NCBI GenBank assembly: GCA_031553215.1
Contig: JAVBLW010000003.1
Coordinates: 1 to 64,000, forward strand
Origin: JAVBLW01 sp031553215
GTDB taxonomy: Bacteria > Bacillota_I > Bacilli_A > Acholeplasmatales > Anaeroplasmataceae
Reading direction: 5' to 3'
Length of the DNA stretch: 64,000 nt
Below, piece after piece: positions 42,741 to 51,530 of the stretch. The translations under genes were made by a program, and so were the position numbers. The notes below the pieces were generated by a model, which saw only the letters and a list, made by a program, of their open reading frames with translations, did not search any database and had not been told where the DNA came from. Positions within the stretch are counted from its first letter, which is position 1. Every line of letters begins with the position of its first letter.

Positions 42741-43088
42741 ATGGGTTTATTTGGTAAAAAGAATAAAGACGAATATTATGAGGCTTCAATGAAATTGAAT
42801 GATAATTCTAGAGATAAAAATGCTGCTGAAAGAGCAATTCTAGAAAAGATTGAAAATGACGACACTAGAGCGATTGAATTAATTGAAGAAATGAAAAATG
42901 GTAATCCTATTATCATAAATTTTGAAGATTTAGATTTAATGGAAGCAAATAAAATGCTTGCTTTCTTTAGTGGAGCTTGTTATGCAATTGAAGGAAATGC
43001 TATAAAAATAAATGAAGCAACTTATTTGTTTGCTAGAAAAGTAGATTTCCTAGATGGATCTATTAAAGAATTTTTAGAACAAATCTAA
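42741..43088 (+). CDS. sepF: SepF-like cell division protein in the jet operon
   Basis: 115 residues. The C-terminal 80 residues (NGNPIIINFEDLDLMEANKMLAFFSGACYAIEGNAIKINEATYLFA ... DGSIKEFLEQI) match the SepF fold, which in Bacillus bundles FtsZ and tethers it to the membrane. The N-terminus MGLFGKKNKDEYYEA is short and could be a weak amphipathic anchor. It starts 2 bases after jetC with GGAGGAATAATT, so it belongs to the same transcript and occupies the place where jetD is found in Wadjet operons. Confidence 0.85.
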   Translation: MGLFGKKNKDEYYEASMKLNDNSRDKNAAERAILEKIENDDTRAIELIEEMKNGNPIIINFEDLDLMEANKMLAFFSGACYAIEGNAIKINEATYLFARKVDFLDGSIKEFLEQI

Positions 43089-43097
43089 AAAAAGTAA

Positions 43098-43126
43098 TTT
43101 ACTTTATCCTAAAATTTTTATATAAT
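43098..43126 (+). promoter_or_regulatory. Promoter of the ileS T-box leader
   Basis: TTTACT (43098-43103), 17 bases, TATAAT (43121-43126). It comes directly after sepF, where I saw no terminator. Confidence 0.65.
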
Positions 43127-43136
43127 TATAAAAGAT

Positions 43137-43356
43137 AATAATATCAGTGAGTTGGACGTATTACATAAAACTTATTTAAAGCGAGCTAATGATGGTGCAA
43201 GATTGGCAATAAGATGTAATAAAATCACCAATATAGATGGATTTACGAAGAGTAAATTTCGGTTGCAACGTTATAGCTTAATGAGTGCTAGATTTATCTA
43301 GAACAAAGGTGGTACCACGATATAATGCGTCCTTTATTTTAAGGACGCTTTTTTTG
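43137..43356 (+). ncRNA. T-box riboswitch, isoleucine-specific leader of ileS
   Basis: T-box AAGGTGGTACCACG at 43306-43319; terminator GCGTCCTT (43327-43334) / AAGGACGC (43341-43348) with T-run. The lower stem I pairs TATTAC with GTAATA, and the following AAAATCACC contains the likely ATC isoleucine specifier (43224-43226). Uncharged tRNA-Ile should permit transcription of ileS. Confidence 0.93.
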
Positions 43357-43376
43357 TTTTTTAAGGAGGAAATGAA

Positions 43377-46079
43377 ATGAAAGATTATAAAGATACTTTA
43401 TTTATGGGTAAAACTGATTTTGAAATGAGAGGAAATTTAGGAAATAAAGAACCTCAACTTCAAAAACAATGGGAAGAAGAAAAACTATATTATAAAGTAA
43501 TAGAAAAAAATGCTGGTAAAAAGGAATATACATTGCATGATGGGCCTCCATATGCAAATGGAGATATTCACTTAGGACATTCTTTAAATAAAATATTAAA
43601 AGATATGATCGTAAGATATAAAAATATGAATGGTTTTAAATCTGTTTATATTCCAGGGTGGGATACTCACGGATTACCTATTGAAACAGCTTTACAAAAA
43701 AAGGGTGTTAATAGAAAAGAAAAAACTACTGCGGAATTTAGAGAATTATGCGAAAAATATGCTTATGAACAAGTAGAAAGACAAAAAATTGGATTTAAAC
43801 GTTTAGGAGTATTAGGAGATTTTGATAATCCGTATATTACTCTGCAACATGATTTTGAAAAAGATCAAATTTTAGTATTTGCGGATATGGCTAAAAAAGG
43901 TTTAATCTATAAGGGATTAAAACCTGTTTATTGGTCTCCATCTAGTGAATCTGCTTTAGCTGAAGCTGAAATTGAATATCATGATAAAGATGATTCTTCA
44001 ATTTATTTTAAATTACCAGTAGTAAACAACACTAATGAAGTATTTATGAATGCATCATTTGTTGTATGGACAACTACACCTTGGACATTACCAGGAAATC
44101 TAGCTGTTTGTGCTGGACCTGAAATTGATTATGTTGTAGCTGAAACAAACAAAGGTAAATTTATCTTTGGTAAAGATTTATTAGAAAAATTAACGTCTCT
44201 TTTAGAATTAGAAGATATTAAAGTTATTGCTGAATATAAAGGAACTGATTTAAAAGGATTACAATACAAACATCCTTTATATGATAGAGTTAGTCCATGT
44301 ATCTTAGGTGATTATGTATCTACAAGTGATGGATCTGGTCTAGTTCATATTGCTCCAGGACATGGAGAAGATGACTTTATGGTTGGTAAAGAAAATGGAC
44401 TTGAAGTATTATGTCCAGTGGATTCTAAAGGTGTTATGACTAAAGAAGCTGGAAAATATGAAGGGCAATACTATGAAGTTTGTAATCAAAGTGTTATAGA
44501 AGATATGGCAGCTTGTGGTGCCTTATTAAAATTAGTTACTATTAACCATAGTTATCCTCATGACTGGAGAACAAAAAAACCAGTTATTTTTAGAGCGACT
44601 CCACAATGGTTTGCATCAATAGATCCAATAAAAGAAGATATTTTAAATGCTATTAAAAATGTTGAATGGAATCCTAAATGGGGAGAAGTTCGTATTTCTA
44701 ATATGATTAAAGACCGTCATGATTGGTGTATATCTCGTCAAAGAACATGGGGAGTTCCGATTCCGGTATTTTATGCTGAAAATGATGAAGCAATTATTGA
44801 TCAAGAAGTTCTTGTTCATGTAGCAGAATTATTCGGCCAATATGGTTCAAATATTTGGTTTATAAAAGATGCTAAAGACTTATTACCAGCTGGATTTACT
44901 CATCCAGGAAGTCCCAATGGATTATTTAGAAAAGAAACAGATATCATGGATGTTTGGTTTGATTCAGGTTCTTCACACCGATTATTAGAACGTCGTGGAT
45001 TATCTTATCCTGCTGATCTATATTTAGAAGGTAGTGACCAATATCGTGGATGGTTTAACTCAAGTATTATTACGGGAGTAGCTACAACAGGAGTATCTCC
45101 ATATAAAACGGTTGTTTCTCATGGGTTTACATTAGATGGACAAGGAAGAAAACAGTCTAAATCATTAGGAAATACAGTTGATCCAATCAAAGTATGTAAT
45201 GAAATGGGTGCTGATATCCTACGTTTATGGGTATCAAGCGTAGAATATAGAAGTGATATGCCACTTAGCCAAGATTTATTAAAACAAGTAAGTGAAGCTT
45301 ACCGTAAAATTAGAAATACATTACGTTTCTTAATGGCAAATACTTCAGATTTTGATCCAAGTAAGAGATTACCATATGAAAAATTAGAATCGGTTGATAA
45401 ATACATGCATATTAAACTTCAAAAATTTATTGCAAGTATTAAAAATCACTATGATAATTTTGACTTTGGTGAAGTATATAGAGAAGTAAATTCTTACATT
45501 TCTAATACTTTAAGTGCCTTTTACCTAGACTTTACTAAAGATATTTTATATATTGAACATCCAGAGTCTAATATAAGACTATCAGTTCAAACAGTATTCT
45601 ATGATATCTTAATATCGTTATTAAAATTATTAAGTCCAATATTACCTCATACTACAAGTGAAGCATATTCATTAGTACCAGGTAAGGAAGCAGAAGATAT
45701 TTATTTAACTGATATGCCAAATGCACAAGACATTCTAGATACTGATTTAGAAGAAAACTTTGATAAGTTTATGAAGTATCGTGATATTGTAAATAAAGCA
45801 TTAGAAGAAGCTCGTGCTAGTAAAGTAATTGGTAAATCATTCAATGCTAAAGTTACACTTACTGTAGATAGCGAAGCTAAGAAAGTGTTCAATGGTTTAA
45901 ATTCAAACATTGCCCAAATATTAATTGTTTCTAAATGTGAATTAGTTGATGGAAAAGAGTTTAGTGTTAATGTAGAAGCTGCAACAGGTCATACTTGTGA
46001 ACGTTGTTGGATGATTGTTGATGCAATTGATGAAGATGGATTATGTCCTCGTTGTAAAGAAATCGTTAGTAAGCTATAA
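43377..46079 (+). CDS. ileS: Isoleucyl-tRNA synthetase
   Basis: Charges tRNA-Ile. Class I motifs: DGPPYANGDIHLGHSLNK (HIGH at 65-68) and the editing-site WTTTPWTLPGN. The KMSKS loop reads KQSKS (592-596, in GRKQSKSLGNT). The C-terminal zinc-binding CERCW ... CPRCK pairs are present. Length 900 is standard for the bacterial type. Starts after AAGGAGGAAATGAA. Controlled by the upstream T-box. Confidence 0.97.
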   Translation: MKDYKDTLFMGKTDFEMRGNLGNKEPQLQKQWEEEKLYYKVIEKNAGKKEYTLHDGPPYANGDIHLGHSLNKILKDMIVRYKNMNGFKSVYIPGWDTHGLPIETALQKKGVNRKEKTTAEFRELCEKYAYEQVERQKIGFKRLGVLGDFDNPYITLQHDFEKDQILVFADMAKKGLIYKGLKPVYWSPSSESALAEAEIEYHDKDDSSIYFKLPVVNNTNEVFMNASFVVWTTTPWTLPGNLAVCAGPEIDYVVAETNKGKFIFGKDLLEKLTSLLELEDIKVIAEYKGTDLKGLQYKHPLYDRVSPCILGDYVSTSDGSGLVHIAPGHGEDDFMVGKENGLEVLCPVDSKGVMTKEAGKYEGQYYEVCNQSVIEDMAACGALLKLVTINHSYPHDWRTKKPVIFRATPQWFASIDPIKEDILNAIKNVEWNPKWGEVRISNMIKDRHDWCISRQRTWGVPIPVFYAENDEAIIDQEVLVHVAELFGQYGSNIWFIKDAKDLLPAGFTHPGSPNGLFRKETDIMDVWFDSGSSHRLLERRGLSYPADLYLEGSDQYRGWFNSSIITGVATTGVSPYKTVVSHGFTLDGQGRKQSKSLGNTVDPIKVCNEMGADILRLWVSSVEYRSDMPLSQDLLKQVSEAYRKIRNTLRFLMANTSDFDPSKRLPYEKLESVDKYMHIKLQKFIASIKNHYDNFDFGEVYREVNSYISNTLSAFYLDFTKDILYIEHPESNIRLSVQTVFYDILISLLKLLSPILPHTTSEAYSLVPGKEAEDIYLTDMPNAQDILDTDLEENFDKFMKYRDIVNKALEEARASKVIGKSFNAKVTLTVDSEAKKVFNGLNSNIAQILIVSKCELVDGKEFSVNVEAATGHTCERCWMIVDAIDEDGLCPRCKEIVSKL

Positions 46080-46086
46080 TATTTTA

Positions 46087-46118
46087 GGATATAAGAAATT
46101 TCTTATATCCTTTTCTTT
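46087..46118 (+). terminator. Terminator of ileS
   Basis: GGATATAAG (46087-46095) / CTTATATCC (46102-46110) followed by TTTTCTTTTT. Confidence 0.85.
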
Positions 46119-46148
46119 TTACAAATTGCTAGATTAATCTACAAAAGA

Positions 46149-46177
46149 TTGTAAAAAATATCTAAAAATGGTAAAAT
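46149..46177 (+). promoter_or_regulatory. Promoter of the unknown gene-deoC-deoD unit
   Basis: TTGTAA (46149-46154), 17 bases, TAAAAT (46172-46177). Confidence 0.6.
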
Positions 46178-46201
46178 TTTTATTATATAGGAAGTGATAA
46201 T

Positions 46202-47053
46202 ATGAAATTTAGATTCTATTTTTTTAAAGAAGGTAGTAGAGTATATGATAAGGCCGATTTATTTGAATTTTTCAATGATCACGAGTATATAACAGTTGAT
46301 TTAAATAGAACAGAAAAAAGTGCTGTATACTATAATCCTGTAATAGATTGTGAAGCTGAATTCATTATTGGAGAAAAATCAGTGGTTCCTAACCTGCATA
46401 ATTTGAATCCTAAATATTTAGATCTTAATATTAGAGTTGAAATTGAATTATTGAATCCATCATATAAATTGGATAAAGTATTAGATATCGTAGAAACTAT
46501 GTGTAAAAGATATTCTTTTTTAGTTTACAATGAGACCTTTGAAGACGTAAGACCTTTTAAGCGTAGTACGATGATTAAATCATATGAGCTTATTAAACAA
46601 GCATATAAAGAAAATAATGAAGAAGAATTCATGAAGTATAATAAAATAGAAAGATTATCACTTGATCAGGTATATTCGTATATTGAAAATAAAAATCAAT
46701 ATATAGATGATGAAAAGGTGTTTCAGCCATTGGAATATAAATTCTTTAAGAAACCCGGAAGTAGAATTGCCTTTATAGCAGTAAAATGGGATGGAAAAAG
46801 CTCTTTTATTATGCCTACTAATGTGTCTTTATTTATCTATGATGATGGAATAAATAGCAAAATAGTTTCATTTAAAGAATTATTTTCAAAAGTTGGAAAA
46901 TATTTAAATCTTTTGGATACAAATATTAATGGTATCTATGAATCAAATCCAAAAGAGATTAAAAAATTAAAGAAAATTATTATTAAAACAAAATTCCCAA
47001 AATTACAAACTGATTTAATTGAAATAAACTTAGAATCTATTTTAGATTTATAG
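46202..47053 (+). CDS. Hypothetical protein, 283 residues, upstream of deoC
   Basis: Not recognised. It is soluble, begins FRFYFFKEGSRVYDKADLFEFFNDHEYITVD, has a first alpha/beta part (to about residue 110), a helical middle (YELIKQAYKENNEEEFMKYNKIERLS) and a second alpha/beta part ending in a basic stretch (NPKEIKKLKKIIIKTKFPKL). It starts after GGAAGTGAT and ends 9 bases before deoC, so it is probably cotranscribed with the deoxynucleoside salvage genes, though no catalytic motif is visible. Confidence 0.75.
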   Translation: MKFRFYFFKEGSRVYDKADLFEFFNDHEYITVDLNRTEKSAVYYNPVIDCEAEFIIGEKSVVPNLHNLNPKYLDLNIRVEIELLNPSYKLDKVLDIVETMCKRYSFLVYNETFEDVRPFKRSTMIKSYELIKQAYKENNEEEFMKYNKIERLSLDQVYSYIENKNQYIDDEKVFQPLEYKFFKKPGSRIAFIAVKWDGKSSFIMPTNVSLFIYDDGINSKIVSFKELFSKVGKYLNLLDTNINGIYESNPKEIKKLKKIIIKTKFPKLQTDLIEINLESILDL

Positions 47054-47062
47054 GAGGAAAAT

Positions 47063-47734
47063 ATGATAAATTCAAAATATATAGATCATACTATTTTAAA
47101 GGCAACAGCAACAAAGACTGATATTTTAAAGATTTGTGATGAGGCGTATCGTTATAATTTTAAGAGCGTATGTGTTAATCCTTATTGGGTAAACTTTGCA
47201 AAACAAATATTGGATGGTACTGATATATTAGTATGTACTGTAATTGGTTTCCCTCTAGGGGCAAATTCAAGTGAAGTAAAAGCTTTTGAAGCGATTAAAG
47301 CTATTGCGGATGGTGCGGATGAAATAGATATGGTAATTAACATTGGAGAAGCCAAAGATCATAACTATGAAGCTGTTTATAATGATATAAAAGCTGTTGT
47401 TGATGCATCGAATGGAGTATTAGTAAAAGTTATTTTAGAAACTTGTTATTTAACGGAAGAAGAAATAATGGAAGTATGTTTATGTGCAAAAAGAGCAAAT
47501 GCTGATTTTGTTAAAACTTCAACAGGATTTGGTACCGCTGGTGCTACTGTCGAACATGTAGTACTAATGAAGCAAACAGTTGGTGATGATATGCAAGTTA
47601 AAGCCTCTGGTGGAGTAAAAAATATTAATGACTATAATAATATGATTAGTGCTGGAGCAACTAGAATAGGTACTAGTAATGGTGTAACCCTAATAAAAGA
47701 AGGTGAAATAAATGATTCCGACTCCTCATATTAA
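47063..47734 (+). CDS. deoC: Deoxyribose-phosphate aldolase
   Basis: Splits 2-deoxyribose 5-phosphate into glyceraldehyde 3-phosphate and acetaldehyde. YIDHTILKATATKTDI, CTVIGFPLGANSSEVK, EIDMVINIGEAK, and FVKTSTGFGTAGATVEHV with the Schiff-base Lys are all conserved, as is KASGGVKN. Length 223 is normal. It overlaps deoD by 23 bases; the last residues (INDSDSSY) are encoded within that overlap. Salvages the sugar of deoxynucleosides released by deoD. Confidence 0.96.
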   Translation: MINSKYIDHTILKATATKTDILKICDEAYRYNFKSVCVNPYWVNFAKQILDGTDILVCTVIGFPLGANSSEVKAFEAIKAIADGADEIDMVINIGEAKDHNYEAVYNDIKAVVDASNGVLVKVILETCYLTEEEIMEVCLCAKRANADFVKTSTGFGTAGATVEHVVLMKQTVGDDMQVKASGGVKNINDYNNMISAGATRIGTSNGVTLIKEGEINDSDSSY

Positions 47735-48425
47735 CTGTTCTGATAAAGAACTGATTGCTAAAACGGTATTAATGCCAGGAGATCCTTTAAGAGCAAAATT
47801 TTTAGCTGATACTTTTTTAACTGATGTGACAATGTTTAATTCAGTTAGGAATATATTTGGTTATACTGGGTATTATAAAGGTAGAAGAATATCAGTAATG
47901 GCTTCTGGAATGGGTATGCCAAGTATTGGGATATATTCTTATGAATTATTTAAGTTCTATGATGTTGAACAAATAATAAGAATTGGATCTGCTGGAGCAT
48001 ATTCTGAAAGATTAAATGTATATGATGTAGTTCTAGCTACTTCAGCATATAGTGAATCAACTTTTCCATTTGTTCAATCTGGAATAAAAGATAAAGAATT
48101 GAAAGCAACTGAATCATTAAATGAAAAAATTAAATTAATAGCTAATAAGTTAAGCATTAATTTGAAAGAAGCTAAAATCCATTCTTCTGATGTTTTTTAT
48201 CATGAAGATGAACTTTATTGGCAAAAAATGAAAAATGATTTTGGTTGTGAAGCTGTTGAAATGGAATCAGTCGCGTTATTTGCTAATGCGATTAGCTGCA
48301 ATAAAAAAGCTGCTTGCTTATTAACAATTTCTGATTCATTTATTACTCATGAAGTAACTACTTCAAAAGAAAGAGAATCATCTTTTACCAAAATGATGGA
48401 AATAGCTTTAGAATTAGCAGAATAG
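47712..48425 (+). CDS. deoD: Purine-nucleoside phosphorylase (DeoD type)
   Basis: Phosphorolysis of purine (deoxy)nucleosides. TPHINCSDKELIAKTVLMPGDPLRAK, SGMGMPSIGIYSYELF, RIGSAGAY and CEAVEMESVALF are the hexameric family pattern. Length 237. Starts inside the end of deoC after AGAAGGTGAAATA, so the two products are made together. Confidence 0.95.
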   Translation: MIPTPHINCSDKELIAKTVLMPGDPLRAKFLADTFLTDVTMFNSVRNIFGYTGYYKGRRISVMASGMGMPSIGIYSYELFKFYDVEQIIRIGSAGAYSERLNVYDVVLATSAYSESTFPFVQSGIKDKELKATESLNEKIKLIANKLSINLKEAKIHSSDVFYHEDELYWQKMKNDFGCEAVEMESVALFANAISCNKKAACLLTISDSFITHEVTTSKERESSFTKMMEIALELAE

Positions 48426-48427
48426 AA

Positions 48428-48453
48428 AAGGGACATACGTCCCTTAATTTTAT
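48428..48453 (+). terminator. Hairpin after deoD, weak terminator
   Basis: AAGGGAC (48428-48434)-ATAC-GTCCCTT (48439-48445), followed by AATTTTAT. The next gene starts 11 bases later, so readthrough is likely. Confidence 0.6.
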
Positions 48454-48463
48454 AGGTGGAAAT

Positions 48464-49699
48464 ATGAAAAAAATAATTTTTAATGAAACAAAAAAATTTA
48501 ATACTATCAATATTTCATTTAGATTCTTATCTAATATGAACCGTGAAGATGTTACATCAAGAGCATTAATTCCTTATGTTTTAAGATCAGCTACAAAAAA
48601 TTATCCTAATGATTTTTTATTAAATAAAAAAATGGATGAATTTTATGGAGCAAGTCTAACTAGTGGAGTTATGAGAAGTGGTAATTTATCGGCAGTAATG
48701 TTTAATGTTAGATTTGTAAATCCAAGTATAATAAAAGATAAGAATTATTCTATTAGTACCGTTTTTGATTTTTTAAAAGAAATAATTTATAACCCTATTT
48801 TAGAAAATGGAGTATTTAAAAAATCCATTGTTGAAAGAGAAAAAGAAACATTAGAAGATGAAATATTATCTGAAATTGAAAATAAAGCTAGTTTTGCTAT
48901 GTCTAACCTTTATGAGTTAATGTTTAAAGGCACAAATGGAGCTATTAGAGCAAATGGATATATAGAAGATTTAGAGAGTATAGATTCAAAAAAATTATAT
49001 GATGAATATCAAAAAATGCTATCTAATGATGATATTATAATTGTAGTAAGTGGAAATATTACTGATACTGATAAGGCAATTTTTAAAAATGATGATAGAG
49101 AAAACAAAAAATTCTTGCCTTATGTTTATGAACGTTCATCAAGTGAATATGAAATAAAAGAAGTAATAACAGAAGGAGCTCAATCTAATTTAACGATTGG
49201 ATATGATACACAAATATTTAGAAATGATCCTAGATATGTAGGTATGATGGTTTTAAATAATATTTTTGGTAGTGGTGCAAATTCATTATTATTCCAAAGT
49301 GTAAGAGAAGAACATAGTTTATGCTATAGTATTTATAGTACATATAACAATATCTACGGTATGGTTACTGTTGGAATGGGAATTAAACATTCTGATAAAG
49401 ATAAATGTTTAAGTTTAGTTGATGAACAGGTCACTAAATTAGTAAATAAAAATTTTGATGAAAATCTATTAGAAGAAGCCAAAAAGAATTTGAAAAATAG
49501 TTTTAATTCAGTTCAAGATAATCAAACAACTCTTCTAACATATGCATATAATGAAGAAATATTTGATATCAAATATGATATGGATGAAATATTTAATGAA
49601 ATTGATAAAGTTACTATGGATGACATAAGTAATTTAGCGAAATTATTTGATAAGAAAGCTGCTTTCTTTTTAACTGGTGGTGATGAAGTTGAAGAATAG
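48464..49699 (+). CDS. M16 family peptidase-like protein, inactive subunit (YmfF type)
   Basis: 411 residues with the two-domain fold of the insulinase family, but no HxxEH zinc motif at the expected place (SRALIPYVLRSATKNYPND). The second half keeps FGSGANSLLFQSVREEHSLCYSIYSTYN, the substrate-binding block. It is paired with an active-type M16 gene, as ymfF/ymfH in Bacillus, so it is probably the non-catalytic partner of a heterodimer. The physiological substrate is unknown. Confidence 0.87.
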   Translation: MKKIIFNETKKFNTINISFRFLSNMNREDVTSRALIPYVLRSATKNYPNDFLLNKKMDEFYGASLTSGVMRSGNLSAVMFNVRFVNPSIIKDKNYSISTVFDFLKEIIYNPILENGVFKKSIVEREKETLEDEILSEIENKASFAMSNLYELMFKGTNGAIRANGYIEDLESIDSKKLYDEYQKMLSNDDIIIVVSGNITDTDKAIFKNDDRENKKFLPYVYERSSSEYEIKEVITEGAQSNLTIGYDTQIFRNDPRYVGMMVLNNIFGSGANSLLFQSVREEHSLCYSIYSTYNNIYGMVTVGMGIKHSDKDKCLSLVDEQVTKLVNKNFDENLLEEAKKNLKNSFNSVQDNQTTLLTYAYNEEIFDIKYDMDEIFNEIDKVTMDDISNLAKLFDKKAAFFLTGGDEVEE

Positions 49700-50966
49700 A
49701 GAATATGATAATTTAAATTTAATTCAATATCATGAAGTTCTTGAAAATGGATTAAAAGTAAATATAATAAAAAAGAAAGATTTTAAGAAATGTTATGTAG
49801 TATTAGGTACAAACTATGGTTCAATTGATCATAATTTCATGATTAATGATAAAACATATAATACGCCTGCAGGAATTGCCCATTTCTTAGAACATAAATT
49901 ATTTGAAATGCCTGACTTTACTGATGCCTTTGTAACACTATCAAAATTAGGTGTTAATAGTAATGCCTATACATCTTTAAATAAAACTGCCTACTTATTT
50001 TCTACAACAAATGATATAATTGAACCCTTAAATATATTATTAGACTTCGTATATACACCATTCTTTGATAAAGAATCAGTTGATCGTGAAAAAGGAATTA
50101 TTGCCTCAGAGATAAATATGTATAAAGATTATCCTGATCATTTAGTTGAATTAGAGGTTATAAAGAATCTATTTGCTGAATCAACCTTAGCTGAAGATAT
50201 TGCAGGAGAAGTAAGTGATATTATGCAAACTACACCTGAAACACTTCGCCAAAATTATGATGCATTCTATAATCCAAGTAATATGTCATTAGTTATTGTT
50301 GGAGATATTGATGAAGAAAAGGCATTAAATGAAGTAAGAAACTTCTTCAAAGATAAAAATTATGAAAATAATAAAATAACTCGCCTAGATAATATCGAAA
50401 ATAGTAAAATAGGAAAATTAGAAAATATAATACATGGAAATGTAGTTTTAGAAAAATTTGCAATTGGATTTAAAATGCTAGTAAATAAAGAAGAAGCCAA
50501 TATCGTAAGATTAAAAAAAGAATTAGCTTTAGAAGGATTATTATATATTTTATTCTCTGAAAGTTCTGAAATTTATCAAGATTTATTAGATAAAAAACTA
50601 ATTATGCCAGAGGCAGGAACTCGTGCTGATTTTGGTAAAAATTATCGTTATGCCCTTTTTGAATCTGATTCAAAACAGCCAAAAAAAGCTGTTGCAGAAA
50701 TTAGAAAAATATTAACTAATTTAAATAATGACATGATTTCTAGTGAAAGTTTTGAAAGATATAAAAAATATACAATAGGTAAGATATATCTAGCTACTAA
50801 TAGTGTTGATGCAATAGCTAATAATTTCCTTGATTTAGATTTATTATCAATTGATTACTTTAAGATGCTAGAGGCAATAGAAGAACTACAAATTGAAGAT
50901 ATATATGAAATTATTAAAGAAATTAAAAAAGACGAGATTGTTAGTGCAATTTTATTAAAGAAATAA
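49683..50966 (+). CDS. M16 family zinc peptidase (YmfH type)
   Basis: 427 residues. GIAHFLEHKLFEMP contains the HxxEH zinc motif, preceded by NTPA, and E(I)NMYKDYPDH provides the third-ligand region. It should form a heterodimer with the preceding protein. The gene overlaps the previous one by 17 bases. The start is uncertain: ATG 49683, or one of two in-frame GTG codons just before it (49677, 49680); none has a well-spaced ribosome binding site, which points to coupled translation. Confidence 0.87.
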   Translation: MKLKNREYDNLNLIQYHEVLENGLKVNIIKKKDFKKCYVVLGTNYGSIDHNFMINDKTYNTPAGIAHFLEHKLFEMPDFTDAFVTLSKLGVNSNAYTSLNKTAYLFSTTNDIIEPLNILLDFVYTPFFDKESVDREKGIIASEINMYKDYPDHLVELEVIKNLFAESTLAEDIAGEVSDIMQTTPETLRQNYDAFYNPSNMSLVIVGDIDEEKALNEVRNFFKDKNYENNKITRLDNIENSKIGKLENIIHGNVVLEKFAIGFKMLVNKEEANIVRLKKELALEGLLYILFSESSEIYQDLLDKKLIMPEAGTRADFGKNYRYALFESDSKQPKKAVAEIRKILTNLNNDMISSESFERYKKYTIGKIYLATNSVDAIANNFLDLDLLSIDYFKMLEAIEELQIEDIYEIIKEIKKDEIVSAILLKK

Positions 50967-50994
50967 ATTAATAGATAATTAAATAATGAAATTT

Positions 50995-51042
50995 AAAGAA
51001 AACAACTTCAATTTTATAAAAAAGTGAAGTTGTTTTCTTTCA
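50995..51042 (+). terminator. Terminator of the M16 operon
   Basis: Sixteen-base perfect stem AAAGAAAACAACTTCA (50995-51010) / TGAAGTTGTTTTCTTT (51025-51040). Confidence 0.88.
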
Positions 51043-51124
51043 TAAGTTAAAAATTCAATTTAATAAAAAATGATCATTAATATACAATGTAATCACACGT
51101 GTAAATATAAAAAGGAGTGATTAT

Positions 51125-51466
51125 TTGTACAATTATATATTCTTAGTTGGAAGAATCGTAAGAGATGTTGAAATTAGAAAAACACAAGAAAATAAATCTG
51201 TAGCTACTTTGTGTTTAGCAGTCACAAAACCTTTCAAAAATGCAGAAACTGGGTTATATGATACAGACTTTATTAATGTTACCTTATGGGAACAAATCTG
51301 TGAAATTACTAGTGAACATTGCAAAAAAGGTGATTTAGTTGGGGTAAAAGGCCGTATCACAACAAAAAAAGAAACAACATCTACTGGATTAGTTTTAACT
51401 AATTTAGAAATTATTTCTGAACGTGTTATTTTTATATCATCAAATAATAAAAATACAATAGATTAA
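51125..51466 (+). CDS. ssb: Single-stranded DNA-binding protein, short form
   Basis: 113 residues, a single OB fold: NYIFLVGRIVRDVEIRKTQ, FINVTLWEQICEITSEHCKKGDLVGVKGRI. It binds single-stranded DNA in replication, repair or uptake. The acidic C-terminal tip (DDDIPF type) that recruits partner proteins is missing; it ends SSNNKNTID. It may thus be a secondary SSB rather than the main replicative one. Start is TTG 51125 after AAAGGAGTGATTA. The 120 bases before it hold the palindrome ACACGTGT (51095-51102). Confidence 0.88.
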   Translation: MYNYIFLVGRIVRDVEIRKTQENKSVATLCLAVTKPFKNAETGLYDTDFINVTLWEQICEITSEHCKKGDLVGVKGRITTKKETTSTGLVLTNLEIISERVIFISSNNKNTID

Positions 51467-51471
51467 GAGCT

Positions 51472-51502
51472 AATGCTAGTTAAAACTAGCATTATTTTCT
51501 TT
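51472..51502 (+). terminator. Terminator of ssb
   Basis: AATGCTAGTT (51472-51481) / AACTAGCATT (51484-51493), then ATTTTCTTTT. Confidence 0.82.
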
Positions 51503-51530
51503 TATAGTATATAATTTGATTGGTGATATT

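Noticed and set aside
37476..43088. A complete Wadjet plasmid-defence system
   Set aside because: JetA, JetB and JetC are present but no JetD-like toprim/DUF2220 gene is found on either side; the fourth gene is SepF-like. I report it as Jet/Mks-like instead.
43089..43376. A tRNA or small protein gene between sepF and ileS
   Set aside because: The stretch is fully explained by the promoter and the isoleucine T-box leader.
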